Below, piece by piece: positions 1 through 7,451 of a DNA stretch of 64,000 nucleotides. Numbering within the stretch: the stretch's first letter is position 1; the number at the start of each line of letters is the position of its first letter. Both the position numbers and the translations under genes were made by a program. The stretch covers positions 62,001 through 126,000 of the forward strand of contig NZ_AUBG01000014.1 in assembly GCF_000429125.1 (NCBI RefSeq), in the 5' to 3' direction. A model generated the notes under the pieces. The model was not told where the DNA came from. It did not search any database and was given only the letters and a program-made list of their open reading frames with translations. This DNA comes from Aequorivita capsosiphonis DSM 23843. GTDB lineage: Bacteria > Bacteroidota > Bacteroidia > Flavobacteriales > Flavobacteriaceae.

Positions 1-530
1 AAGGAAACATTACATCCTCGCATTTTTCCAGAGAGCTCATTGGTGATTTTGTAGAGATTGCTCAGTGCGGGAACACGAATATTCCGGGTTCGTTTCTTTA
101 TTCCTTTGTCAAAAAAATTGAACTTAATTTTTTGTGAAGCGAATAGCTGTGGAAGAAACTCCTCTTGAATATTCACACGACTTCCAAAAAGATAAACATT
201 AGTTTCTGCCAATGCCTTGTGATCACGAATAAAATCCTTGTGCATTATGCAATCGCCATCTACTTGAACAATGTATTCACCTTTTGCTGCGGCAATGGCT
301 TTATTCAAAATAACAGCCTTCCGAAAACCTTTATCCTCGTGCCATAGGTGATGAATTGGCACGACCAACATTTTTTTAAATCGCTCGATAAGTTCTCGAG
401 TTGCTTCCGAAGAACCATCATCCGCAATCAATATCTCATTCGGCGGTTCAGACTGGTTACTAACACTAAGCAGAACAAGTTCCAATGCTTCCGGCCAGTT
501 ATATGTTGATATTAAAAGAGATGTTTTCAT
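1..530 (-). CDS. Glycosyltransferase family 2, 3' truncated by window edge
   Basis: The reverse strand from 530 reads open to the window edge. The protein begins MKTSLLISTYNWPEALELVL, a GT-A nucleotide-sugar fold start. About 30 residues in comes IADDGSS, and near residue 93 comes QVDGDCIMH, which holds the Asp pair expected to bind metal and UDP-sugar. GxxKAxxLN-like residues (GFRKAVILNKAIAAAKG) lie between them. Family 2 enzymes of this type build LPS, O-antigen or other surface glycans on the cytoplasmic face of the inner membrane; the sugar cannot be told. The C-terminus is off the window. It is transcribed divergently from the threonylcarbamoyl-AMP synthase gene. No partner glycan gene is visible here. 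Confidence 0.85.
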   Translation of the reverse strand, partial: MKTSLLISTYNWPEALELVLLSVSNQSEPPNEILIADDGSSEATRELIERFKKMLVVPIHHLWHEDKGFRKAVILNKAIAAAKGEYIVQVDGDCIMHKDFIRDHKALAETNVYLFGSRVNIQEEFLPQLFASQKIKFNFFDKGIKKRTRNIRVPALSNLYKITNELSGKMRGCNVS

Positions 531-885
531 AAAAATTTAAAGTATATTCCAAATTGTCATGGGTATATTAACCAATTTTCGATTCTACATTCCGAAATCT
601 ATTTTAGGATTAGCCTAGGTTTATTGCTGGCAGAAAAATTATAGGTATCAATTTTCGATACATTTCCCAAAATTGCTATTATGTTATATTTTCAACCCAC
701 AAAAAGAATGATTGGTCTCACAAATATATAGTAAATTTACCGACCATATCTTGAAGTAAATTCATTGATTATTGCGTCGTCGAGTCTTGTCCAAGATAAA
801 AAGCATTCCAAAAATAAAGATAATTAGTGAGTCGAGAAAAGGTTCATCCAATTCTAAAATCACGAATAAAAAACGAACCCTACAG
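531..885. promoter_or_regulatory. Divergent intergenic region
   Basis: These 355 bases separate the minus-strand GT2 gene from the plus-strand threonylcarbamoyl-AMP synthase gene and are strongly AT-rich. On the minus strand TATATTTG (728-721) fits the Bacteroidota -7 box TAnnTTTG and could serve the GT2 gene with a leader of about 190 nt; no clear -33 box lies upstream of it. A TTG at 772 opens the downstream frame earlier, but the 38 extra codons look unlike the enzyme family. No RNA gene or repeat is seen. Confidence 0.35.
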
Positions 886-1446
886 ATGAAAACTGAAATT
901 GAAAACGCCCTTACAACCCTAAAAAGAGGCGGTCTCATCCTCTACCCTACTGATACTGTTTGGGGAATAGGTTGTGATGCAACAAATGCCGAAGCTGTGG
1001 AAAAAGTTTTTCAGCTTAAAAACAGAAGCGATAAAAAATCTTTGATCTGCCTAGTAAGCGATTTCAAAATGCTCAACGAGTATATTGAAGATGTGCCGGA
1101 AGTGGCCTATGATATTCTGAAATACGCAAAAAAACCAACGACCATTATTTACGACGACCCCATTCGCGTAGCCGAGAACATTATTGCAGAAGATAATTCG
1201 CTAGCCATGCGAGTTGCAAAGGATGATTTCTGCAAGAAGTTGATAAAGAAATTTCGCAGACCTATTGTTTCCACCTCGGCAAATATTAGCGACGCCAAGA
1301 CTCCACAAAGCTTTGCCGAAATAGACCCTTTAATTTTGGAAGGCGTAGACTATGTTGTAAATTTGCACCACGAAAAAAAATCGGGAAAGCCCTCGGCGAT
1401 TATTAAGTTGAAAAATGATGGAAGCGTGAAGGTGATCCGGAAGTAA
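886..1446 (+). CDS. tsaC: L-threonylcarbamoyladenylate synthase (Sua5/YciO/YrdC family)
   Basis: Makes threonylcarbamoyl-AMP from threonine, bicarbonate and ATP, the first step of the universal t6A37 tRNA modification. The 186-residue protein is one YrdC domain: YPTDTVWGIGCD (20-31), the basic KNRSDKKSL patch (45-53) and STSANIS (129-135) are the family's nucleotide- and threonine-binding motifs. It lacks the extra Sua5 C-terminal domain. I chose ATG 886 over TTG 772 because the YrdC fold begins just after it and the upstream codons are low-complexity Lys/Ser. The next intact gene, CCA-adding enzyme, is also a tRNA maturation function. I infer a YrdC-type rather than YciO-type role; the two cannot be fully separated by eye. 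Confidence 0.9.
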   Translation: MKTEIENALTTLKRGGLILYPTDTVWGIGCDATNAEAVEKVFQLKNRSDKKSLICLVSDFKMLNEYIEDVPEVAYDILKYAKKPTTIIYDDPIRVAENIIAEDNSLAMRVAKDDFCKKLIKKFRRPIVSTSANISDAKTPQSFAEIDPLILEGVDYVVNLHHEKKSGKPSAIIKLKNDGSVKVIRK

Positions 1447-1450
1447 GTCA

Positions 1451-1467
1451 TGCCACAAATGCACGAA
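1451..1467 (-). repeat. Dispersed intergenic motif, copy 1
   Basis: On the minus strand this reads TTCGTGCATTTGTGGCA, matching consensus TTCGTGNATTNGTGGCA. Other copies are at 2147, 3823 and 12118 on the plus strand. All four lie between genes. Confidence 0.6.
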
Positions 1468-1626
1468 TGATTTTGGAGTATGTGGAATATTGAATACTCA
1501 CTAATGTTCAAAGATGAAAAAGCGAATAATGCATAAACGGTCTTGGAGAGTGAGTAGATAAGAATAAATAGGGATATTTAAAACGAGAATCGCCGAGAAT
1601 TATCGATCTTTTAAAATTAGAATATT

Positions 1627-1999
1627 ATGAACAACATAATCTATAAAAAAGAAAGTTATGATATAGTAGGATGCTTGTTTGATGCATAATAATCTTGGAG
1701 GTGGGTTTTCTGAAATAGTGTATAAAGATGCGTTGGAGTATGAGTTTAAATCATAAAACATCAATTACGAAAGAGAGAAAATGTATTCTGTGAAATATAA
1801 AGACATAGTTCTCCCCCATAAATTCTACGCAGATTTTGTGGTTATGGATAAAATTATTCTCGAAATAAAGTCGATAAAAACGTTCCACGACAAACATTTC
1901 GCCCAGTGTATAAACTATTTAAAAGTATCAGAATGTAAACTTGCACTTTTGATCAATTTTCATAGAGATTTTTTAAAATATAAAAGAATTGTACTCTAA
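1627..1999 (+). pseudogene. Decayed GxxExxY family gene
   Basis: ATG 1627 opens MNNIIYKKESYDIVGCLFDA and stops at 1687. Shifting frame at about 1684 restores HNNLGGGFSEIVYKDALEYE, which contains the family's Gly-Gly-Phe-x-Glu-x-x-Tyr signature. An in-frame TAA at 1754 then interrupts it, and from 1757 the frame stays open to 1999 with YADFVV, ILEIKSIK and QCINYLK, the conserved C-terminal half. One frameshift plus one nonsense codon therefore breaks an otherwise full-length gene of about 124 codons. GxxExxY proteins have a PD-(D/E)XK-like appearance but no settled function, and they occur as scattered single genes in flavobacteria. An ATG at 1781 could still express the last 72 codons, though I doubt it. 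Confidence 0.85.
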
Positions 2000-2146
2000 A
2001 TTTTAATAGTATAAAAAACCATTGCAATAATTAATGTGAATCCACTTAATTCAAAATAAACTCATCAAAAGTAAAAATATTATACATCTATTCTGGCGTA
2101 AAAGAGATTCGTGAAAATTCTCCTTTAAGCGGAGAATTATAAAATA

Positions 2147-2163
2147 TTCGTGCATTAGTGGCA
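2147..2163 (+). repeat. Dispersed intergenic motif, copy 2
   Basis: TTCGTGCATTAGTGGCA, immediately upstream of the CCA-adding enzyme gene. A possible GTG start at 2158 lies inside the motif, one reason to prefer the ATG at 2170. Confidence 0.6.
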
Positions 2164-2169
2164 AAACAA

Positions 2170-3669
2170 ATGACAAAACAAACTTACATATCCGCATTAG
2201 AAAACCCCATTTTTAGAACAATCTCCAAAGCCGCTTCAAACCTAAATCTTGAAAGCTATGTTATCGGCGGATACGTGCGTGACTTTATTTTGAAGCGCGG
2301 TGAAGCCAAGGATATTGATGTAGTAGCGGTGGGTAGCGGAATTGATCTCGCTCAGGAAGTTTCAAAACTCTTACCCGGAAAACCAAAAGTATCAATATTT
2401 AAGACTTATGGTACCGCCATGCTGAAAAGCGGTGGTGTAGAACTGGAATTCGTTGGTGCGAGAAAAGAATCCTATTCCGAAGAAAGTAGAAATCCTGCGG
2501 TGGAAAACGGTACTTTGGAAGACGATCAAAATCGAAGGGATTTCACTATAAATGCTTTGGCTCTCAGCCTGAGCAGTGAAAATTTTGGTGAATTGTTAGA
2601 TCCGTTCAACGGAATTGAAGATCTTCAGAAAAAAATAATCCGAACTCCACTAGATCCAAACATCACCTATAGCGACGATCCGTTGCGGATGATGCGCGCA
2701 ATTCGATTTGCAACGCAATTGGATTTTAAAATTGAACGTGAATCACTGGAAGCAATTACCAGAAACGCAGAACGCATAAAAATTATTTCCAAAGAACGAA
2801 TTGTAGATGAACTGAATAAGATTCTACTTTCAGAAGTGCCTTCAAAAGGCTTTTCCCTTCTTCATAAAACAGGATTATTGCCTTACATTTTACCAGAATT
2901 AGTGGCACTACAAGGTATTGACGAAAAGGAAGGGCAAACACATAAAGACAACTTTTGGCATACATTGGAAGTGGTTGATAATATTTCAAAAACTACAGAT
3001 GATCTGTGGTTGCGTTGGGCGGCTTTGCTTCACGACATTGGAAAAGCCCCCACAAAAAAGTTTGACAAGAAACTGGGGTGGACATTTCATACACATGAAT
3101 TTGTGGGCGCAAAAATGGTCTATAAACTTTTCAAACGCCTAAAAATGCCATTGAACGAAAAAATGAAATTCGTTCAAAAAATGGTATTGATGAGTTCGCG
3201 ACCCATCGTTTTGGCAAGTGATGTTACCGACAGTGCGGTGCGCAGATTAATATTTGACGCGGGGGAATTTGTGGAGGATTTAATGACCCTATGCGAAGCG
3301 GATATCACGACAAAAAACCCAAAGAAATATAAAAAATATCACGCTAATTTTCAGTTGGTCCGCAATAAGATTGTGGAAGTAGAAGAACGAGACCAAGTTC
3401 GAAATTTTCAACCTCCTGTTTCTGGGGAAGAGATAATGAACACATTTAACTTAAAACCTTCGAGAGAAATTGGAATCATTAAAGACGCGATTAAAGAAGC
3501 CATACTAGAAGGAAAAATCCCTAATGAATACGAAGCGGCAAAGGAGTTTATGGTGATTAAGGGAGAGGAACTCGGGTTAATTCCCCTGACCCCCAAAGGT
3601 GGGAAGTCGGACGGAAAAAAGAGAGAAAAGAAGAAAGATGAAAAAGAAAAGAAGAAAGAAAAAAGATGA
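2170..3669 (+). CDS. cca: CCA tRNA nucleotidyltransferase with HD domain
   Basis: Class II polymerase-beta-like enzyme that adds or repairs the 3' CCA (or CC/A) end of tRNA. The 499-residue protein has GGYVRD (33-38) and KDIDVV (47-52, the catalytic Asp pair), then RRDFTINA, the conserved RNA-binding segment, and an HD phosphohydrolase domain (HTLEVVDN, then LLHDIGKAP). The C-terminus is a very basic tail of about 25 residues rich in Lys-Glu runs, which may aid RNA binding. A GTG at 2158 would add four residues but sits in a dispersed repeat, so I start at ATG 2170. Fused HD domains in this family carry 2',3'-cyclic phosphodiesterase or phosphatase activity; whether this one does is inference. 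Confidence 0.9.
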   Translation: MTKQTYISALENPIFRTISKAASNLNLESYVIGGYVRDFILKRGEAKDIDVVAVGSGIDLAQEVSKLLPGKPKVSIFKTYGTAMLKSGGVELEFVGARKESYSEESRNPAVENGTLEDDQNRRDFTINALALSLSSENFGELLDPFNGIEDLQKKIIRTPLDPNITYSDDPLRMMRAIRFATQLDFKIERESLEAITRNAERIKIISKERIVDELNKILLSEVPSKGFSLLHKTGLLPYILPELVALQGIDEKEGQTHKDNFWHTLEVVDNISKTTDDLWLRWAALLHDIGKAPTKKFDKKLGWTFHTHEFVGAKMVYKLFKRLKMPLNEKMKFVQKMVLMSSRPIVLASDVTDSAVRRLIFDAGEFVEDLMTLCEADITTKNPKKYKKYHANFQLVRNKIVEVEERDQVRNFQPPVSGEEIMNTFNLKPSREIGIIKDAIKEAILEGKIPNEYEAAKEFMVIKGEELGLIPLTPKGGKSDGKKREKKKDEKEKKKEKR

Positions 3670-3822
3670 AAGAGTAAAGAATTGTCAACACTTCGACTAA
3701 GCTTTGCTATTATATCTTAAAAAAGGCGAATATCAAAAGATCAATAAGAAGACATTTCAAATCTATGTGCTCTTGGTGCCTTTCATTATAAACTTTGTGT
3801 TTAAAAAAATATTAAAATCTAA

Positions 3823-3862
3823 TTTGTGAATTCGTGGCATACTTCGACAGGCTCAGTAACCT
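3823..3862 (+). repeat. Dispersed motif copy 3 and CTTCGAC-GCTCAG element
   Basis: TTTGTGAATTCGTGGCA (3823-3839) matches the TTCGTGNATTNGTGGCA family. It is followed directly by cttcgacaggctcagtaac (3843-3861), a second dispersed element with a relative at 17770-17790 and fragments near 3691 and 52003. Two unrelated elements abutting suggests repeated insertion in the same gap. Confidence 0.5.
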
Positions 3863-3925
3863 TTATATGATAGGCAACTTTCAGTATTTAAAAATAACAC
3901 CAAGAATAACAATAAAATTTATAAA

Positions 3926-4939
3926 GTGAAAGACAACAAAAAAGTAATCTATTGGCTCCTAACGGGCTGTTTTCTGATTTTTATAATGGTAGTGGTTGGC
4001 GGGATTACACGCCTTACTCATTCTGGACTTTCAATATCCAGTTATAAATTAATTTCCGGTACAATTCCGCCGCTTAACGAAGCGCAATGGATTGCCGAAT
4101 TTGAACATTATCAACAATTTCCGGAATATCAAAAACTCCACAATCACTTTGACCTAGAAGATTTTAAGGATATTTATTTTTGGGAATACATCCACAGAAT
4201 TTTGGGCAGACTATTGGGAATTGTTTTTATAATTCCTTTTTTCTATTTCCTTTTCAAAAAACAACTTACCAAACCAACCATTAAAAAGGCTATAATTCTT
4301 CTATTTCTTGGAGGTTTCCAAGGATTTTTGGGTTGGTATATGGTAAAAAGTGGCTTGATTGATAGGCCAAGCGTCAGCCATTATCGGCTTGCCATGCACT
4401 TAACGACCGCTTTTATCACTTTTGCTTATACTTTTTGGGTAGCCTTAGATTTATGGTATCCCATTAAAAAAGAGATTAATAAACATTTCAGAAACATAAT
4501 TAGAGTCGGTCTGGCAGTATTGTTAGTACAGATTGTTTGGGGTGCTTTTGTTGCTGGATTGGGTGCCGGTTGGATTCACAATTTCTGGCCCATGATGAGC
4601 GATAACCAATGGATTCATGAAACCGTAACTACCGAACAAGTGCCCGTTTGGAGGAATTTTGTGGAAGGGAAAAGCGGCGTACAGTTTATTCACCGGTATA
4701 TGGCTTATTTAGTAGTAGGAGTGATATTTTTTATTTGGTACAAAGCCAGAAAAATGCAGCTTACGCTTCCACAAAAGAATGGAATCAATTTATTGTTGCT
4801 CCTTGTATTGGTTCAGTTCACCTTAGGAGTTTTTACACTTTTATATCAGGTACCCGTAGTTTTGGGAGTGTTGCATCAAGTAACAGCGTTTTTCTTGCTT
4901 GCGGGAATGACTTTTGTGTTACACCGATTTTCTAAATAA
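3926..4939 (+). CDS. ctaA: Heme A synthase (COX15/CtaA family)
   Basis: Integral membrane enzyme that oxidises heme O to heme A for cytochrome c oxidase. 337 residues with about eight hydrophobic segments in two similar four-helix halves. Conserved His residues of the b-type heme sites are visible in ITRLTHSGLS, the EYIHRILGRLLG helix, HYRLAMHL, QFIHRYMAY and GVLHQVTAFF. The long polar segment after the first helix is typical of the COX15-like branch in Bacteroidota. I start at GTG 3926, since MKDNKKVIYWLL gives the usual short N-terminus before helix 1. It stands alone, with no ctaB or cox genes in the window. Confidence 0.92.
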   Translation: MKDNKKVIYWLLTGCFLIFIMVVVGGITRLTHSGLSISSYKLISGTIPPLNEAQWIAEFEHYQQFPEYQKLHNHFDLEDFKDIYFWEYIHRILGRLLGIVFIIPFFYFLFKKQLTKPTIKKAIILLFLGGFQGFLGWYMVKSGLIDRPSVSHYRLAMHLTTAFITFAYTFWVALDLWYPIKKEINKHFRNIIRVGLAVLLVQIVWGAFVAGLGAGWIHNFWPMMSDNQWIHETVTTEQVPVWRNFVEGKSGVQFIHRYMAYLVVGVIFFIWYKARKMQLTLPQKNGINLLLLLVLVQFTLGVFTLLYQVPVVLGVLHQVTAFFLLAGMTFVLHRFSK

Positions 4940-5019
4940 ATAGATTACCAAAACTGTAAACAGTCCCGAAAACTCTTTACTTTTTGATTAACTTTGCATT
5001 CCAAAAAAAAAACAAAAAA

Positions 5020-5538
5020 ATGATTTACCGTTTCAGAATAATCCTCGACACTCACGAAGACGTTTTCCGCGACATAGAAATTAAAGCATCGGCAACATTA
5101 GAAGATCTTCACAATGTTATTATCCAATCTTTCGGGTTTGACGGGCAAGAAATGGCTTCGTTTTATACCAGCAACGATTTATGGGAAGAAGGAGAAGAAA
5201 TTTCTCTATTCGACGTAAGTGATGAGCCTGGCGCCATCCGCGTTATGGCCGAAACTTATTTGGAAGATATTGTTGATGAACACAAAACACGACTACTATA
5301 CGTTTATGACTTTTTGAATATGTGGACTTTTATGGTTGAATTGGCAGATATCGCAGATTCCGAAGAAGGCGTATTATATCCAAATCTGATGTTTGTTCAA
5401 GGTCAAATTCCGGAAGAAGCTCCTGAAAAAGAATTCATTGCAGAAGATATTGATGACGATGATGACGATTTCGATGAAGAATACGATCTAGATCCCGAAG
5501 ACTATGACAGCCTCGATTTTGACGAAAATTGGAATTGA
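5020..5538 (+). CDS. pRiA4b ORF-3 family protein
   Basis: 172 residues starting MIYRFRIILDTHEDVFRDIE, the beginning of the ORF-3 (PF07929-like) fold, with the family's ASFYTSNDLWEEGEEISLFD segment and VYDFLNMWTFMVEL (W-F-x-V/I-E-L). The last 35 residues are almost entirely Asp/Glu. Names such as 'IS1096 TnpR family' are historical; nothing here suggests transposition. Function is unknown. An ATG 36 bases upstream (4984) lies beside a TAACTTTG -7-like box (4989-4996), so I start at 5020. Confidence 0.85.
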   Translation: MIYRFRIILDTHEDVFRDIEIKASATLEDLHNVIIQSFGFDGQEMASFYTSNDLWEEGEEISLFDVSDEPGAIRVMAETYLEDIVDEHKTRLLYVYDFLNMWTFMVELADIADSEEGVLYPNLMFVQGQIPEEAPEKEFIAEDIDDDDDDFDEEYDLDPEDYDSLDFDENWN

Positions 5539-5543
5539 TTCAT

Positions 5544-5578
5544 TGTTCAGTGTTCAGTGTTCAGTGTTTAGTGTTTAG
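5544..5578 (+). repeat. Tandem heptamer TGTTCAG/TGTTTAG, five units
   Basis: Three perfect TGTTCAG units followed by two TGTTTAG units begin six bases after a stop codon. A degenerate version (cagtg, ttcag words) recurs at 6767-6800 after the next gene. Confidence 0.8.
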
Positions 5579-5707
5579 TGAAAACAATTTTAAGATCTAT
5601 TCAATACAAGTTTTACACTAGTTATTTACTAATCATGATTTTATTGGCTAAACCTTTAAACTTTTAAACATCTCAACTCAAACATTAATAACTCATAACT
5701 AAAATAA

Positions 5708-6766
5708 ATGATCAACCTTTTCTCCACCCATATTGCATCTCTTTCCATTCACCGAGTGGGTAATAAAAGCCGCAACGAGGCTATTTTTCTTTCAGGAGCG
5801 CCATATAAAATGGACGATGAAATAACACCATTGTTAAAGGAGTTCTTTCTAAAACCGTTTCGCGAGAAGGAGGAAAACTATTTTAAATTTACCCATGAAG
5901 CAGATCTGGAATTTCACGAGCTCAATAACATTGCAACGAGGGTTTTTAACAATCCGGAGAACATTCATGAAGAAAGCAGGAAAATCGCTACCTATTTATA
6001 TAACCAGTCCGAACATCCACATATTAAAAGCGGAGAGGTATATATTGCATACCTAGAAAATGTTCAGTTGGACAATGTGAAAATGGATGCTCTCGGCATT
6101 TTTAAAAGTGAAGTAAAGCAAGATTTCCTTCAATTTTCGGAAGAAGGCAATCAATTGGATGCTATGTTACAACACGGGGTGAGCCTTAATAAACTTGACA
6201 AGGGTTGTCTTATTTTTAATACGGAAAAAGAAGAAGGCTATAAAATTCTTTCTGTTGACAGCAACCGTTATGACACACGCTATTGGCTGGAAAGTTTTCT
6301 TGGCGTAGATGCATTAGCAGATGATAATTTCCGCACTAAAAAGTATTTAAAATTTTGTCAAGATTTCGCAAAAGATGTAGTGCTACCTGCTGAAGATAAA
6401 AAGCAGGAGGTCATGTTTATGAATCGCGCCGTAAATCATTTTGCCAAGAATGACACTTTTGAGGAGACTGCATTTATGAATGATGTGATAGACAATCCAG
6501 ATTTATTACCAGAATTTCGGCACTACAAAACCGAAAAAGCACCTAAATATAGCATTGAGGATTTAACCACTTTCCCTATTGCAAACACAGCGGTTACAGC
6601 GGCCCGGAAGAAAATAAAGAATGTAATCAATTTAGATACAAACATTCAAATAAAACTGGATTTCATTAATCCTGAAAGCGCCGAAAAGTTTGTTGAAAAA
6701 GGTTGGGATGAGGAAAAGCAGATGTATTATTACCTAGTTTATTTCAACAAAGAACAGAAAAGTTAG
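5708..6766 (+). CDS. Nucleoid-associated protein, NdpA/YejK family
   Basis: 352 residues. The N-terminal part (SLSIHRVGNKSRNE, then FKFTHEADLEFHELNNIA) and SGEVYIAYLENVQLDNVKMD, IFKSEVK and LNKLDKGCLIFN match the NdpA family (PF04245). E. coli YejK is a low-abundance nucleoid protein reported to interact with topoisomerases; a similar role here is inferred from family only. No signal peptide or membrane segment. ATG 5708 gives the usual family N-terminus. The lipoprotein gene starts 49 bases downstream and may be cotranscribed. Confidence 0.85.
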   Translation: MINLFSTHIASLSIHRVGNKSRNEAIFLSGAPYKMDDEITPLLKEFFLKPFREKEENYFKFTHEADLEFHELNNIATRVFNNPENIHEESRKIATYLYNQSEHPHIKSGEVYIAYLENVQLDNVKMDALGIFKSEVKQDFLQFSEEGNQLDAMLQHGVSLNKLDKGCLIFNTEKEEGYKILSVDSNRYDTRYWLESFLGVDALADDNFRTKKYLKFCQDFAKDVVLPAEDKKQEVMFMNRAVNHFAKNDTFEETAFMNDVIDNPDLLPEFRHYKTEKAPKYSIEDLTTFPIANTAVTAARKKIKNVINLDTNIQIKLDFINPESAEKFVEKGWDEEKQMYYYLVYFNKEQKS

Positions 6767-6814
6767 TATTCAGTGATCAGTTCACAGTGTTCAGAAAACA
6801 GTAATTTGTTTATT

Positions 6815-7276
6815 ATGATGAAGACCAAGATTTTAGTTTTATTCTTTATCGCTGCTTGTGCTTTGAACTCTTGCAGCGTAGATAAATGTGATGTTGATTG
6901 TAATTCAGGACCTCTTAGTTTAAATTTTCAACTTTTAGATAAAACCATCGGCGAAAACCTATTTACAAACGGCACTTTTGATCCAACGGATATTCAAGTT
7001 TTAGATCTTGACAGTGAAAATAGTAATGTTCAATTCATCTTCAACACTGAAAATGATAGGAACATCATCAGCTTAGGCCCATTTGGTTGGGGGAATAATA
7101 ATGTAAACTATATTTTAAAAATTGAAGAAAGAGCGGTTTTTACATTGAAACTTGATGCCGAGCAAAAAACTGAAGACTGTTGCTCTTTTGTTGCAGTGAA
7201 TAACTTAGAAATCAAAAACACTGACTACGAACTCAACTCAGAAACTGGAATTTATGAAATTTTGGTAGCGTTGTAA
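6815..7276 (+). CDS. Small predicted lipoprotein, unknown function
   Basis: 153 residues. MMKTKILVLFFIAACALNSC is a lipoprotein signal peptide with the lipid Cys at about 20, followed by SVDKCDVDC. Further Cys residues (C-C in EDCCSFVAV) suggest disulfides in a secreted protein. No acidic export signal follows the Cys, so periplasmic rather than surface location is the default. The frame is open from 6773, but the upstream codons come from the degenerate TTCAG repeat, so I start at 6815 (6818 is equally possible). I recognise no domain. Confidence 0.65.
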   Translation: MMKTKILVLFFIAACALNSCSVDKCDVDCNSGPLSLNFQLLDKTIGENLFTNGTFDPTDIQVLDLDSENSNVQFIFNTENDRNIISLGPFGWGNNNVNYILKIEERAVFTLKLDAEQKTEDCCSFVAVNNLEIKNTDYELNSETGIYEILVAL

Positions 7277-7289
7277 ATTAAAAAAAATC

Positions 7290-7345
7290 CATCCAGACAG
7301 CTATCGGGATAAAGTACCAAACCCGCCTGCCGGTCGGGCGTGTTC
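7290..7345. repeat. GC-rich palindromic dispersed repeat
   Basis: cagctatcgggat is followed by cccgcctgccggtcgggcg (7322-7340), an imperfect GC-rich palindrome far above local GC content. Related palindromes lie at 18180-18203 and 57109-57128. It sits between two converging genes and may also act as a transcript end, but has no T-run. Confidence 0.6.
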
Positions 7346-7451
7346 CAAAAAATAGATTAAATTTCAATGCCTTTGTGCGCAAAACATCAAGGCGTTTAAT
7401 TCTTGGTAACTGCCCACTGTAACTGAATACTGCTACTTTTTCTACTAACCA

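Noticed and set aside
772-885. TTG start adding 38 residues to the threonylcarbamoyl-AMP synthase
   Set aside because: The extra residues are low-complexity Lys/Ser and the YrdC fold begins at ATG 886.
4984-5538. pRiA4b ORF-3 family gene as a transposon remnant
   Set aside because: The name comes from a historical label; there are no inverted repeats or transposase nearby.
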